DNA of 64,000 nucleotides from Aquificaceae bacterium (lineage in GTDB: Bacteria > Aquificota > Aquificia > Aquificales > Aquificaceae), in assembly GCA_026981975.1 (NCBI GenBank), contig JALSHV010000014.1, positions 1 through 64,000 on the forward strand. The letters are read 5' to 3'. The notes beneath the pieces were generated by a model, which saw nothing but the letters and a program-made list of their open reading frames with translations, made no database searches and had not been told where the DNA came from. Position numbers and translations under genes: made by a program. Shown in pieces: positions 34,485-43,450 of this stretch. The stretch's first letter is position 1. Every line of letters starts with the position of its first letter.

Positions 34485-35308
34485 CTCTCAAACCTCCTTT
34501 TGAACAATCCGTATCCTACGTAAAGCGGAACCAGGATCCATAAGAACAGCATAGCCCATAAAAAAGAAGGCTTTACATAAGAAGGTAGTTCTACAGTAAT
34601 AAAGCCGAGCATGGCTTTAAGTTCACCTACGGAAAGTAGATTTATAATTCTAAACACATCTGTGGGATTTAAAAGTAGTAAGACGGTAAACAGTGTTTCC
34701 GAAAACATTCCCTTAGTGAGAACGAGAATTCCCAAAAGAAACAGATCGTAGAGAATTACAAGCATTAACCACAAAAATACAGCGGAGATAACTATTTTTG
34801 TTTTTTCCAACAGGAGTGTTGAAAGCAGGAAGGACAGAGAAAGTAAAGAAAATCCTAAAAGTAATGAAGATAGAAACAGAATCAGTAATGAAGGAACAAC
34901 TTCCATTCCAAAGCGAAGAAACAGAAGAACAGAAGTGGGAGCAAATCCGAAGGCTACAGTAAAGGTAAGGATAAGACTTTGACCTAAGAATTTACCAATC
35001 CACATATCCCATGGTGAGATCACGGAAGCCATTATTATTTCAAAGGTTCCCTTTTCCTTTTCCTCTGCAATTGCGCTTGTTCCCAGCAAGAGGGATAAAA
35101 GGGGAATAAAGTAAGTTATAAGACTTATAAGACTAACAGTTATAGCTTCAAATTTTCTAAATCCCACTATACCCGCGGGAGATCCCCCGAAATACGCTAT
35201 ACTCAGGGTAAAAAGTGCCAAAGCTACTGAGGCTATTTGAATCCAGCGATTTCTGTATTTGTCAAGTCTCTCCTTCCATACAACCGCCTTTACAGCTTCA
35301 CTTAGCAC
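34481..35308 (-). CDS. nosY: Nos ABC transporter permease NosY
   Basis: Six-helix ABC-2-type permease of 275 residues. The conserved EEKEKGTFEIIMASVISPWDMWIGKFLG after the second helix is the ABC-2/NosY coupling motif. With NosF and NosD it forms the NosDFY maturation complex that supports assembly of the copper centre of N2O reductase. It overlaps nosF by 11 nt and the cupredoxin-like gene by 4 nt. Confidence 0.92.
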   Translation of the reverse strand: MLSEAVKAVVWKERLDKYRNRWIQIASVALALFTLSIAYFGGSPAGIVGFRKFEAITVSLISLITYFIPLLSLLLGTSAIAEEKEKGTFEIIMASVISPWDMWIGKFLGQSLILTFTVAFGFAPTSVLLFLRFGMEVVPSLLILFLSSLLLGFSLLSLSFLLSTLLLEKTKIVISAVFLWLMLVILYDLFLLGILVLTKGMFSETLFTVLLLLNPTDVFRIINLLSVGELKAMLGFITVELPSYVKPSFLWAMLFLWILVPLYVGYGLFKRRFER

Positions 35309-36197
35309 TGAAGAACACCTCCTCTAAGGACGGTTCTCTGACCCTTATATCGTATATGTTTTCTTCCAGTTCACCCAGTTTCATTAAAAACTCCACTTTT
35401 CTATCAACTGGAACTTCAGCGGTTACAAGATCTCCTTTTACCTTAACTTCCTCAGCTCCTATTTTTTTCAAGTGCAAACTTATTTCCTCCGCTTTACCTT
35501 TGATTTTAAGTAAAAACAGTATAGGAAGGTTAAGACTCATATAAAGTTCTTCAAGAGAACCCACAGCTTTGAGTCTGCCTTCTTTTAAGATAACAACTTT
35601 ATCAACTCTATTTTCTATCTCCGCAAGTATATGAGTGGATATTATTACAGTAGCACCGTGATTCTTCCTGAGGGTTTCAATAATACTGTAAAAACTTCTT
35701 ACACCTTCAGGATCCAAGCCTGACGTAGGTTCGTCCAGTATCAGCATCTTAGGTTCTCCTAAGAGAGCTTGCATTAAGTTTATACGCTGTTTCATTCCCT
35801 TTGAATACTCACCCACTCTTCTGTTTAAAGTTTCTTCGGAAAGCAGATTAAGAGATATGACTTTGCGGATCTCTTTTTCACCGTATCCTTTGATGCGAGC
35901 GAAAAATTTCAAAGTTTCCATACCTGTGAGATTATCGTAAAAAGAAACCCTTTCAGGCATGTAACCTGTTTTCCTGCGAAAAGATATCCATTCTTCTGTT
36001 GAAGGTTCCCGGGAGTTTATCAGAATTCTACCCGATGTCGGCTTTTCCAATCCCAGCAGTATTCTCATAAGAGTTGTCTTACCAGCTCCGTTGGGACCCA
36101 CAAGTCCTAAGAATTCTCCTTCTCTTATCTGTAATGAAATACCCTTTAGAGCCCTTACAGAGCCGTAAGCCTTTTCTACCTCAGCGAGTTCTATCAT
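35298..36197 (-). CDS. nosF: Nos ABC transporter ATPase NosF
   Basis: ABC ATPase of 299 residues. Walker A GPNGAGKTT, the Q-loop region, signature VGEYSKGMKQR, Walker B MLILDEPTSGLDPEG and the H-loop ISTHIL are intact; a C-terminal regulatory part of about 85 residues follows. It energises NosDFY in copper-site maturation. Its start shares one nucleotide with the stop of the NosD fusion. Confidence 0.94.
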   Translation of the reverse strand: MIELAEVEKAYGSVRALKGISLQIREGEFLGLVGPNGAGKTTLMRILLGLEKPTSGRILINSREPSTEEWISFRRKTGYMPERVSFYDNLTGMETLKFFARIKGYGEKEIRKVISLNLLSEETLNRRVGEYSKGMKQRINLMQALLGEPKMLILDEPTSGLDPEGVRSFYSIIETLRKNHGATVIISTHILAEIENRVDKVVILKEGRLKAVGSLEELYMSLNLPILFLLKIKGKAEEISLHLKKIGAEEVKVKGDLVTAEVPVDRKVEFLMKLGELEENIYDIRVREPSLEEVFFSAK

Positions 36198-38428
36198 CAG
36201 TGAATGACCTGAAATTTTTCCAAATCAGAGTAATACAGAGAAGGTTCTACCTTGTATTTTCTCGCGAGCTCTTTCCAATTTGAGTGTATAGGTTTCATAA
36301 GCGGTTTTGGATCCACAATCTTGGAAGCTTCAAAAACGGGAAATTGTTTTTCAAGAAAAGTTATTGTCTGTAGAGCCGGACTTGTAAAGAGAAACTTGGA
36401 GAGAGGATATCTCCACAGAATATAATCCACATAAGAACCGGATTCATAAGGAACGTCTCCTACACCGTCTCCGTTCATATCCCAACCTAAATAATCACTC
36501 CAGAAATTTCCCTTCCACTCTTCCTTTTTCTTAGTTGATATGAACCTCACTTGAACTCCGTTATTTATAAAAGAGTTTCCTTCAATAACGTTAGCTTCAG
36601 AAGCAGCAAGACTCCATATACCTATAAGGTGGTTCATTATAAGATTTCCTTTAAGTTCGTTTTTATAAGCTCCAAAGAAGTAAATACCACAGCTGTTTCC
36701 TATCACCGTATTGTTTTTTATAATACTGCGTTCCGCTTGAATAAGCAGTATGCCATGGGTAGTATTACCCACAGCGAGATTGTTTTCTATAACAGCTCTT
36801 TTTGTATACATTATCGCCATACCCAACAGATTTCCCTTAGTGACGTTATTTCTCCATATACCTTTATCCACCCACATCGTGTGTATGCTGTAACGAGAGT
36901 TCTCTATAAAGTTGTTTTCTACTCTTCCTTCATGAGACACTTCCATATAAATACCGTCTTTACAGAATCTCAGTTTATTGTTTAAAATAACAGCCTTGTT
37001 AGAACCTGTTAGATCTATACAGTTTCCCCTTTGATTGACGTCTAAATCTTTTTCACCTTCTATAAGGTTATTTTCAATGACTACTCCTTCGCTGTTTATT
37101 ACTCTTACACCAATAGAGGTATCTAAAATACTGTTTTCTCTTATTACCACTTTCTCCGCATTTTCCACAATTATCCCTATAGCTCTTTTTCTACCGGCTT
37201 TTTTATGCTTTATAGTAAAACCCTCAACGATAACACCACTTGCTTTTATCCCTATAAGAAAATTTCTCTCGGAAGGCATGAAAGGATTATCCGAACCCTC
37301 CCATTCAATAACAGGTTTACCTATTCCCTTAAGATGAACTCTCTTGTCTAATAGTAAACTCTCCTCATACACACCCTTATACACAACTATTACATCTCCA
37401 TCTCTTGCCTGTGCAAGAGCTTCACCTATACTTTTGAACTGTTTTTCCTCACCCACGTGCAGAGTTTTTCCAAAAACGCTACCTGATAAAATCAGCAACA
37501 ATAAACCCACAAGTATTATTCCAGATCCCTTTGTCTGTCCTCTTTTCTTTCTCAACAGAACAGGACACAGATCTTCGTCCCAGAAGTTTTCATGACATTC
37601 AAGACAGAGAAGACATTCTCTTCTGTCTATCATTCCATTTCTCTTTATAGCCTGAGGATTACAGGAAGCTGCACATATAACGCACTTTCTACAAAGCTCG
37701 TATCGGGGTATTTTCCTTAAAGGAATCCAGCGAGAAAACAAAAGCGAAGGCAATGCTATAGCACCGCCTAAGGGACAGAGATATCTACAAAAAGCTCTGT
37801 AAATAAGGATTGAAACTCCAGTAAGCAAAATGAAGTAAGCTACGAAAAACCAATCTCTTTTTAGCTTAAGTATAAAGGTTTTAAAAGGTTCTACTTCGCT
37901 CATATATTCCGCAAGAGCAAAGCTTAAAAAAGAAACACCTAAGATGACAAAAAAAATCACGTATTTAAGGTAAACCAACTTCCAGTGAAGAGAATAAGAA
38001 AGGTTAAAAGTTTTATGAAATGGTAACTTGCGATAGCCCTTGTTAAAAAGCTCCAACATTGCCCCGTAAGGACAGAGCCAACCACAAAAAGCTCCTCTGC
38101 CCCAGAGTATCATTGTTATGGCTATAAAGATAAAGCTCAAAAAGATGAAGGGATCCAGCATGTAAAGAGTAAAAAGAGGAAAACTTCCTTCCTTAAGGTT
38201 GTTGAAAAATATAACTACATTCATAACCGTTGGCTGGGACTTAAGATAGAGTCCTACGTATAGAAAAGAAACAATCAAAACCGGATATCTGATGAAATCC
38301 GTTAGTTTTCTCTTGTGAGCTATTTTGTCTTTGAATAAAAGCACAAAAAACAAAAAAATTAAAAAAGACGAGTAAACTGCAATATGAGGTGCTTTCATCG
38401 CCCATATTTGTTTCCAGAGGTCCGTCAT
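36197..38428 (-). CDS. nosD: Fusion of NosR/NosH-type polyferredoxin and NosD
   Basis: Single frame of 743 residues. Residues 1-235 hold five or so membrane helices with the NosR/NapH motifs CGWLCPYGAM and CRYLCPLGGA; residues 240-300 hold ferredoxin-like CRKCVICAASC and CLLCLECHENFWDEDLC. A further membrane helix (about 302-318, GIILVGLLLLILSGSVFG) leads to a periplasmic NosD beta helix of CASH repeats (runs such as VVIENNLIEG and NSCGIYFFGAYKNELKGN) to the end. In most nos clusters these are separate proteins. The fusion would tether the copper-site chaperone to the electron-transfer module. It overlaps the FMN-domain gene by 4 nt. Confidence 0.92.
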   Translation of the reverse strand: MTDLWKQIWAMKAPHIAVYSSFLIFLFFVLLFKDKIAHKRKLTDFIRYPVLIVSFLYVGLYLKSQPTVMNVVIFFNNLKEGSFPLFTLYMLDPFIFLSFIFIAITMILWGRGAFCGWLCPYGAMLELFNKGYRKLPFHKTFNLSYSLHWKLVYLKYVIFFVILGVSFLSFALAEYMSEVEPFKTFILKLKRDWFFVAYFILLTGVSILIYRAFCRYLCPLGGAIALPSLLFSRWIPLRKIPRYELCRKCVICAASCNPQAIKRNGMIDRRECLLCLECHENFWDEDLCPVLLRKKRGQTKGSGIILVGLLLLILSGSVFGKTLHVGEEKQFKSIGEALAQARDGDVIVVYKGVYEESLLLDKRVHLKGIGKPVIEWEGSDNPFMPSERNFLIGIKASGVIVEGFTIKHKKAGRKRAIGIIVENAEKVVIRENSILDTSIGVRVINSEGVVIENNLIEGEKDLDVNQRGNCIDLTGSNKAVILNNKLRFCKDGIYMEVSHEGRVENNFIENSRYSIHTMWVDKGIWRNNVTKGNLLGMAIMYTKRAVIENNLAVGNTTHGILLIQAERSIIKNNTVIGNSCGIYFFGAYKNELKGNLIMNHLIGIWSLAASEANVIEGNSFINNGVQVRFISTKKKEEWKGNFWSDYLGWDMNGDGVGDVPYESGSYVDYILWRYPLSKFLFTSPALQTITFLEKQFPVFEASKIVDPKPLMKPIHSNWKELARKYKVEPSLYYSDLEKFQVIH

Positions 38429-39501
38429 TCAAGGAACCTCCGGGGAATCTGATAAGGAACAGAAAAGGTTTTTAACTTTTTCTCTCCTCCTATACGGTAT
38501 GGAACTATAAGATTAAATATAAACTTTTTTGTTGGATCTATATCCGCGGTAGTTACAAAGAAAAGACCCCCTTCTTTGAAGGGGGTTATATTTACCTTAA
38601 GATCTTTACGGCTAACTATCTTATAATCTGTTTCCCTGAAAATATAGGTTAATCCTCCCTGTTCTATGTTAAATCCTTCAAATAGTCCACCGCGAGCAAA
38701 TCCTTTTCCTTTAAAGGAAACTCTGCCTCTGGTGGAAAATATGAGTAAAACAAACCTTGCTTTTCGTTTCATCGCGTAGCTGTAAAAACTATCTTTTAAA
38801 AGATTTCTACCTACGGAAGGAGGATCAATTACCGCAAAGTAGAGATCAAGGTATATACCTTTTTCTTTAAGTCCCAAATCTTCAGCAGTTATCTTTACTC
38901 TTTTAACAGCTCCGCTCTTTAAAAGCTCCTTCCAGCTAAGTTTTTCGTATTTTTTCTTTATCCTCCTGCCTTTTGTAACCTCTACTTTAAATATACCCAG
39001 CTGTTCTGCAAGTAATCTTGCACTGTTCACTATTATGGAATTTTGAACAACTGCAGTTACAGTAGCACCTGTAATAGCGTCCATAGAAATTTCTTTCCCT
39101 ACTTTCAGTTCTTTCTTTATGTTTTTCCCCTTGTATTGTTTCAAAAATTCATGATACTGTTTTTCACTAAGTCCTATCATGACTATGGGTTCTGAGTGAT
39201 ATATAAGCTTAACTCCTGTTATATTACCTTTTGTGTCCATTCCTATAAGCGTTTCCATATGTTTTCCAGAATATCCCACCAGTTTTGGAGTCCAGTTTTT
39301 TGAAATAAGAACATAACCCACCAGTCTATTTCCTGAATACGCTTCCCAGTATCCTTTCTTTTTAACAAATCTATCCGCTTCTATAACATCGCTGAGTTTA
39401 TACTCGTATCTGTGTTCAAAGAAACTCCATTGAGCCAAAAGAGGGGCAGAATAAAGCCATAAAAAAAATAAAAGGATAAAAGGGGAAAGGGAGAGAGGCA
39501 T
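38425..39501 (-). CDS. NosR N-terminal-type FMN-binding protein
   Basis: Exported protein of 358 residues corresponding to the periplasmic half of NosR, which supports N2O reductase activity. After a signal peptide (about 1-23) comes an FMN-binding domain with DAITGAT at 141-147, matching the ApbE target pattern, T147 being the expected FMN-linked residue. The remainder is beta-rich. NosR's membrane and ferredoxin half is encoded next door, fused to NosD. GGAGG 9 nt upstream; starts 4 nt after nosZ. Confidence 0.88.
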   Translation of the reverse strand: MPLSLSPFILLFFLWLYSAPLLAQWSFFEHRYEYKLSDVIEADRFVKKKGYWEAYSGNRLVGYVLISKNWTPKLVGYSGKHMETLIGMDTKGNITGVKLIYHSEPIVMIGLSEKQYHEFLKQYKGKNIKKELKVGKEISMDAITGATVTAVVQNSIIVNSARLLAEQLGIFKVEVTKGRRIKKKYEKLSWKELLKSGAVKRVKITAEDLGLKEKGIYLDLYFAVIDPPSVGRNLLKDSFYSYAMKRKARFVLLIFSTRGRVSFKGKGFARGGLFEGFNIEQGGLTYIFRETDYKIVSRKDLKVNITPFKEGGLFFVTTADIDPTKKFIFNLIVPYRIGGEKKLKTFSVPYQIPRRFLE

Positions 39502-39505
39502 TCGG

Positions 39506-41284
39506 TTATGCCTCCACGATAAAGCGTGATCTCATCTCTAAGTGTAGTGCGTGACAGAAGTTTGTGCAGTATATCCAGAATACTCCCGGTTTATCCGCTG
39601 TAAATGTTACAGACTTTGTTTGGAAAGGAGCTACAACAAAGTTTATGTTGTAGTTAGATATACAAAATCCATGAGCAAGATCTTGAATCTCGTCGTTATT
39701 GGTAACTATAAAGGTAACTTTATCTCCCCTTTTAACTCTTATCTCCTGTAAACCGTAAACAGGAGCGTTGGCAGTCATTTTTACTATTACGTGTCTGCCC
39801 TTTCTTATTATCTCGCTTTTGGTAACCGCTTGTGGGTGTTCAAACATATGGTGACGATCTTTTACATTCTTCTCAACTATATCTCTCCTTACTATGATAC
39901 AGTCGTGAGGTTCAAGATAAGCAGGTTCGTCCTTTACAAGCTTCATCTTTTTCTTGCTTATATCTATAAGCTGATCGTTCTCAACCTTCAAAGGACCACA
40001 GTTTAAGAATCTGTCCTTAGAAACTTTGTTCAAAGCTACGAGCCATTTTCCATCAGCTTCTTTGGTTTCAGCCATGGAAGCCATAATGTGACCTATTTGA
40101 TAGTGAATGTCTATGATGTCAACAATAGCATCTTTGGAACGCTTCGGAGAGTTTATAGCTTTTTGAACATTCCACTTAACTACTGTGCTGTCTATGAAGC
40201 AGGAAGTATAAGCATTTCCTCTATCGTCAAAGGTGGTATGGAGTGGACCCAATCCAACGTAAGGCTGAGCGACTATGCAGTCTTCGGGTTTTATTTTTCC
40301 TTCAAAGGCTTTATCCACAAGCTCCAAATCAACCACTGTGCAGGTGGGATCTACCTTTCCAGAGCTTATGGCATACCTTCCGTCAGGAGAAACATTAACA
40401 CCGTGAGGATTCTTGGGAACAGGTATTCTCAAAACTAAGCCCGGGTAGCCACTTTTTCTTGTTCCGTCTATTACCTTAACACCGTTCACCATAGTGTAAG
40501 CACCTTTGCGTAGAGCTTCTCTGACCTTTTCCCAGTTGAAGATTATCAGATAGTCGTGATCCCATGCGAGCATTTCGGATATGGTAAATCCTTGTTCTGG
40601 GTTATAAGAGTTTGCCATAGAATACTTTCCTTTGTAATCGGTAGCTGCAAGATCAAGGTTTTCTTCAAGAACTATTTGACACACTATTTCCATTCTTTCA
40701 GCGTCTATTATGGTATGAACTCCGTAATACTTCTCCTTAGGTTTTTTGGGATCGTTAGGCACAGGAACTTGGAATTCGGCGTTTAACACAAGCCATTCCG
40801 TTTTAGGATATCTCTGCGGGAAAAGCCCGTGAGCGCCTTGTATGTTCGGGACATCTAAAATGGCATCTGTTTCCATGTAGTCTAGTCTTATACGAGCTAC
40901 CCTGTTGTTGGCTTTATCGTTTACAAATATATACTTTCCATCGTATGTTCCGTCTTTATAAGAACCGTGAACGTGGTGAGTATCTCCTACGTATCTACCC
41001 CTTAGGAGTTTCTTGCTTTCGTTGGTTATTCCCCAACCTGTTGCAACGTCCATATTGAAAACGGGAATTCTCTTTAAACATCTCATAGAGGGAACACCCA
41101 GAACCCTTACCTCTCCAGAATGCCCCCCTGACCAGAAACCGTAATAGTCGTCAAGCTCACCGGGTTTTACTTCATACCTTTGATCACCTTTCCTTCCCGC
41201 TACTGTTTGGGAAGGCAAAAGCGCCCCTACACCCGCAATGGCGCCTCCGATACCTACAAATTTGAAAAAGTCTCTTCTATTCAT
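39506..41284 (-). CDS. nosZ: Nitrous oxide reductase NosZ
   Basis: Periplasmic copper enzyme of 592 residues that reduces N2O to N2. N terminus MNRRDFFKFVGIGGAIAG is a twin-arginine-type signal. A seven-bladed propeller carries CuZ ligands including DTHHVH near residue 101; the C-terminal cupredoxin domain has the CuA motif CTNFCHALHLEM near the end. The start has GGGAGGTG 7 nt upstream. It follows a diheme cytochrome c, its likely direct electron donor. This gene identifies the operon and a capacity for N2O respiration. Confidence 0.98.
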   Translation of the reverse strand: MNRRDFFKFVGIGGAIAGVGALLPSQTVAGRKGDQRYEVKPGELDDYYGFWSGGHSGEVRVLGVPSMRCLKRIPVFNMDVATGWGITNESKKLLRGRYVGDTHHVHGSYKDGTYDGKYIFVNDKANNRVARIRLDYMETDAILDVPNIQGAHGLFPQRYPKTEWLVLNAEFQVPVPNDPKKPKEKYYGVHTIIDAERMEIVCQIVLEENLDLAATDYKGKYSMANSYNPEQGFTISEMLAWDHDYLIIFNWEKVREALRKGAYTMVNGVKVIDGTRKSGYPGLVLRIPVPKNPHGVNVSPDGRYAISSGKVDPTCTVVDLELVDKAFEGKIKPEDCIVAQPYVGLGPLHTTFDDRGNAYTSCFIDSTVVKWNVQKAINSPKRSKDAIVDIIDIHYQIGHIMASMAETKEADGKWLVALNKVSKDRFLNCGPLKVENDQLIDISKKKMKLVKDEPAYLEPHDCIIVRRDIVEKNVKDRHHMFEHPQAVTKSEIIRKGRHVIVKMTANAPVYGLQEIRVKRGDKVTFIVTNNDEIQDLAHGFCISNYNINFVVAPFQTKSVTFTADKPGVFWIYCTNFCHALHLEMRSRFIVEA

Positions 41285-41302
41285 GGTTCAACACCTCCCT
41301 TC

Positions 41303-42127
41303 TTATTTGCAGACCCCACCGCCATACTTCTTTATATCCTTAAGGCGGTTCATCAGCTTAAGAGCATAAGAAACCAAGTGCCAGCGTTCTTCATCAGAAA
41401 GAGAATCTTCATAAGAAGGCATTCCAGATCCGTCAAGACCTGTTGTGAATCCTAAGTAAAGCCTATCAGGCTGGAATCCCATTTTTAGAGCACCGGTAGT
41501 AAAATCAAAGGGAATTATCTTGTCTCCCCAGTCGTCTTTGAGTTCATCTGCTTTCGGACCGTCTCCCTTGCCTTCCATTCCGTGACATTCCCAACATTTC
41601 ATCTTCTTGTAAATCTTTTTACCCTTAGCTACAGAGTCGGGACAGCCAACCCACTTAGGCATTGAAACCTTAATAGGTTCACAGGGTTCTTCCTCTTGCC
41701 ACCTTTCGGAGAAGGTTTTAATATACTCCACTACCGCTCTTATTTCCTTCTCCGACAGATCCGCGTGTCCGGGCATACCCGCTCTGGGAATTCCATCTCT
41801 CACTGTTCTTATAAGATCCTCATCTGTAGGAAGGCAACCACTGGGTGTAGATCTGAACTTAAAAACACCGGAAGTAAAGTCTCTGGGATAAATTGTCCAA
41901 ACAAGTCCTGTTTTCTCAACCCTGTGGATCACCCCCACAAGACCTTTACCGTCCCCCTTTTCACCGTGACATATAACACACCTGCTCTTATAGACCTTCT
42001 CCCCCAGCTTTACCAGCTTAGGATCAGGCTTCCACTCCTCAGCCCTCAGGATACCTGCAAATCCAAGGAGGGCGATAAAAATACTAATTAGAAATCCCAC
42101 TGTTTTGTGACCGGTCTCCGCCCTCAT
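41303..42127 (-). CDS. Diheme cytochrome c at head of nos operon
   Basis: Periplasmic diheme cytochrome of 274 residues with an N-terminal signal/anchor (about 9-28) and heme motifs CVICH and CWECH; FTSGVFKFRSTPSG and AGMPGH follow the first heme. ATG 42127 has GGAGGTG 5-6 nt upstream; the longer open frame adds 11 residues with no support. It resembles the first half of the cytochrome at 26628. Located 18 nt before nosZ, it is the probable electron donor. Confidence 0.9.
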   Translation of the reverse strand: MRAETGHKTVGFLISIFIALLGFAGILRAEEWKPDPKLVKLGEKVYKSRCVICHGEKGDGKGLVGVIHRVEKTGLVWTIYPRDFTSGVFKFRSTPSGCLPTDEDLIRTVRDGIPRAGMPGHADLSEKEIRAVVEYIKTFSERWQEEEPCEPIKVSMPKWVGCPDSVAKGKKIYKKMKCWECHGMEGKGDGPKADELKDDWGDKIIPFDFTTGALKMGFQPDRLYLGFTTGLDGSGMPSYEDSLSDEERWHLVSYALKLMNRLKDIKKYGGGVCK

Positions 42128-42159
42128 AAGAACACCTCCTCCTGTGTTTATTAAAAACA

Positions 42160-42188
42160 AATTTATTATTTTCAGAGTTAAAAATCAA
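42160..42188 (-). promoter_or_regulatory. Possible promoter of the nos operon
   Basis: On the minus strand TTGATT (42188-42183), a 17-bp spacer and TAAATT (42165-42160), leaving a leader of about 25 nt before the strong ribosome binding site of the cytochrome gene. This 70-bp gap is the largest between 45646 and 31933 on this strand. Confidence 0.35.
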
Positions 42189-42197
42189 GTAGGACTT

Positions 42198-42842
42198 TTA
42201 TTGTCCAATCCTGCAATACCTTATCAGCTCCTTAAGGTTATCGGCGGCTATTCCCATACTTCTTATTTTTCCTTCTCTTATGAGTATAAAAGAAGCGATT
42301 CCCACAACTTTACCTTCAACGTTAAGAAGAGGACTACCGCTACTTCCGTAGGAAAGTGGAGCATTTGTGACAATAAACTTTACCTTTCCACCGGGAAAGA
42401 TTTTTTCCACTTTTCCTTCGGAAAACATGAGTTTACCTCTTCCCGGATAGCCCAATACGTAGATTTCTTCCCCTTCGTGTAAATTTCTAAGATTTCCTAA
42501 TTTGAGATAAGGCATATTCTCAGCGTTTATTTTAAGAATAGCAATATCCATAATGTCATCAGCACAGATTATACGGCTAAAATAAGCAGAATCTTTAAAT
42601 ATAACGAGGATAGGATTTTTCGGATCTATGTAGCTGTGTAAAACTACATGAAAGCTGGTAACTATATATCCGTTCGGTTTAATGTTAAAACCTGTTCCTT
42701 GTATAACAGTCCCTCTTTTTATATCTACGGAGATAATAAGAGCTACAGCAGACAACGCATCTTTGTTCAAAGGGTAACTGTAGGCAAAAGAATACGTTAA
42801 CAACAGCAGGACTAAGAATCCCTTGAGCCAGCTCTTGACCAA
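42198..42842 (-). CDS. Exported trypsin-like serine protease
   Basis: S1-fold protease of 214 residues related to DegP/HtrA but without a PDZ domain. After a signal peptide (about 1-20) the triad is in TSFHVV (His), DIMDIAIL (Asp) and SYGSSGSPLL (Ser). It overlaps the PNPOx-like gene by 31 nt. Position just before the nos operon suggests a periplasmic quality-control role, without direct evidence. Confidence 0.88.
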   Translation of the reverse strand: MVKSWLKGFLVLLLLTYSFAYSYPLNKDALSAVALIISVDIKRGTVIQGTGFNIKPNGYIVTSFHVVLHSYIDPKNPILVIFKDSAYFSRIICADDIMDIAILKINAENMPYLKLGNLRNLHEGEEIYVLGYPGRGKLMFSEGKVEKIFPGGKVKFIVTNAPLSYGSSGSPLLNVEGKVVGIASFILIREGKIRSMGIAADNLKELIRYCRIGQ

Positions 42843-43450
42843 GGTGATTTATCCCGCACCTCCTCAACTTTAAATATATATCCATAAGGATAATCTGGTT
42901 GGTAAAGGTGAAACTTATCAAATTCAAAAAGTTTTCTTCCCAGTAGGAGAAATTTATAGTATTCGTTATCTTTATTTACTATTTCAACGGAAGCGTTTAC
43001 TTGAAAACTTATATACCCTACTCTACCCTCCTCTTCTTTTATACCTGCATAAAGGAGACTGGCTTTAGGATTTTTCCTGAGATTGGCAAGAGTTTTTCCT
43101 TCAAAAATTTCAAGACCTCCCAGTTTTGTAGGATCAAAGTTTTCAGTATCGCTGTATAGTTTAAAAAGAGCGTTAACTCTTATACCCCAAGATTCTGACC
43201 ATTTCATATTTTTGACTCTACTGAGTGTCTCCTGAAACAGTTCTATAAAATACATCAGAAGTTCTTTCCTAGGAAGGAGTCCTATTCCCTTTGCTGTCAT
43301 ATTAACGAATTCTTCTTCCTCTGTCCACGTGGCTACCACCGGAAGGTGAGCGGAAAAGTAAGTGAGGGGTTCTCCTCTCATAATTCTTTTTAAATAATTC
43401 CTGCGGGATTCTACAAGCCATTTCATACAATTCTCAGGAATTCTCTTCAT
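42812..43450 (-). CDS. PNPOx-like flavin-binding split-barrel protein
   Basis: Protein of 212 residues. The middle (LANLRKNPKASLLYAG, then VGYISFQVNASVEIV) resembles the pyridoxamine-phosphate-oxidase-like FMN/heme-binding split barrel. N-terminal residues 1-60 are helical and without a match I recognise. It overlaps the radical SAM gene by 17 nt and the protease by 31 nt, indicating tight co-translation. Families with this fold include flavin reductases and heme-degrading HugZ; which applies is unclear. Confidence 0.65.
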   Translation of the reverse strand: MKRIPENCMKWLVESRRNYLKRIMRGEPLTYFSAHLPVVATWTEEEEFVNMTAKGIGLLPRKELLMYFIELFQETLSRVKNMKWSESWGIRVNALFKLYSDTENFDPTKLGGLEIFEGKTLANLRKNPKASLLYAGIKEEEGRVGYISFQVNASVEIVNKDNEYYKFLLLGRKLFEFDKFHLYQPDYPYGYIFKVEEVRDKSPWSRAGSRDS

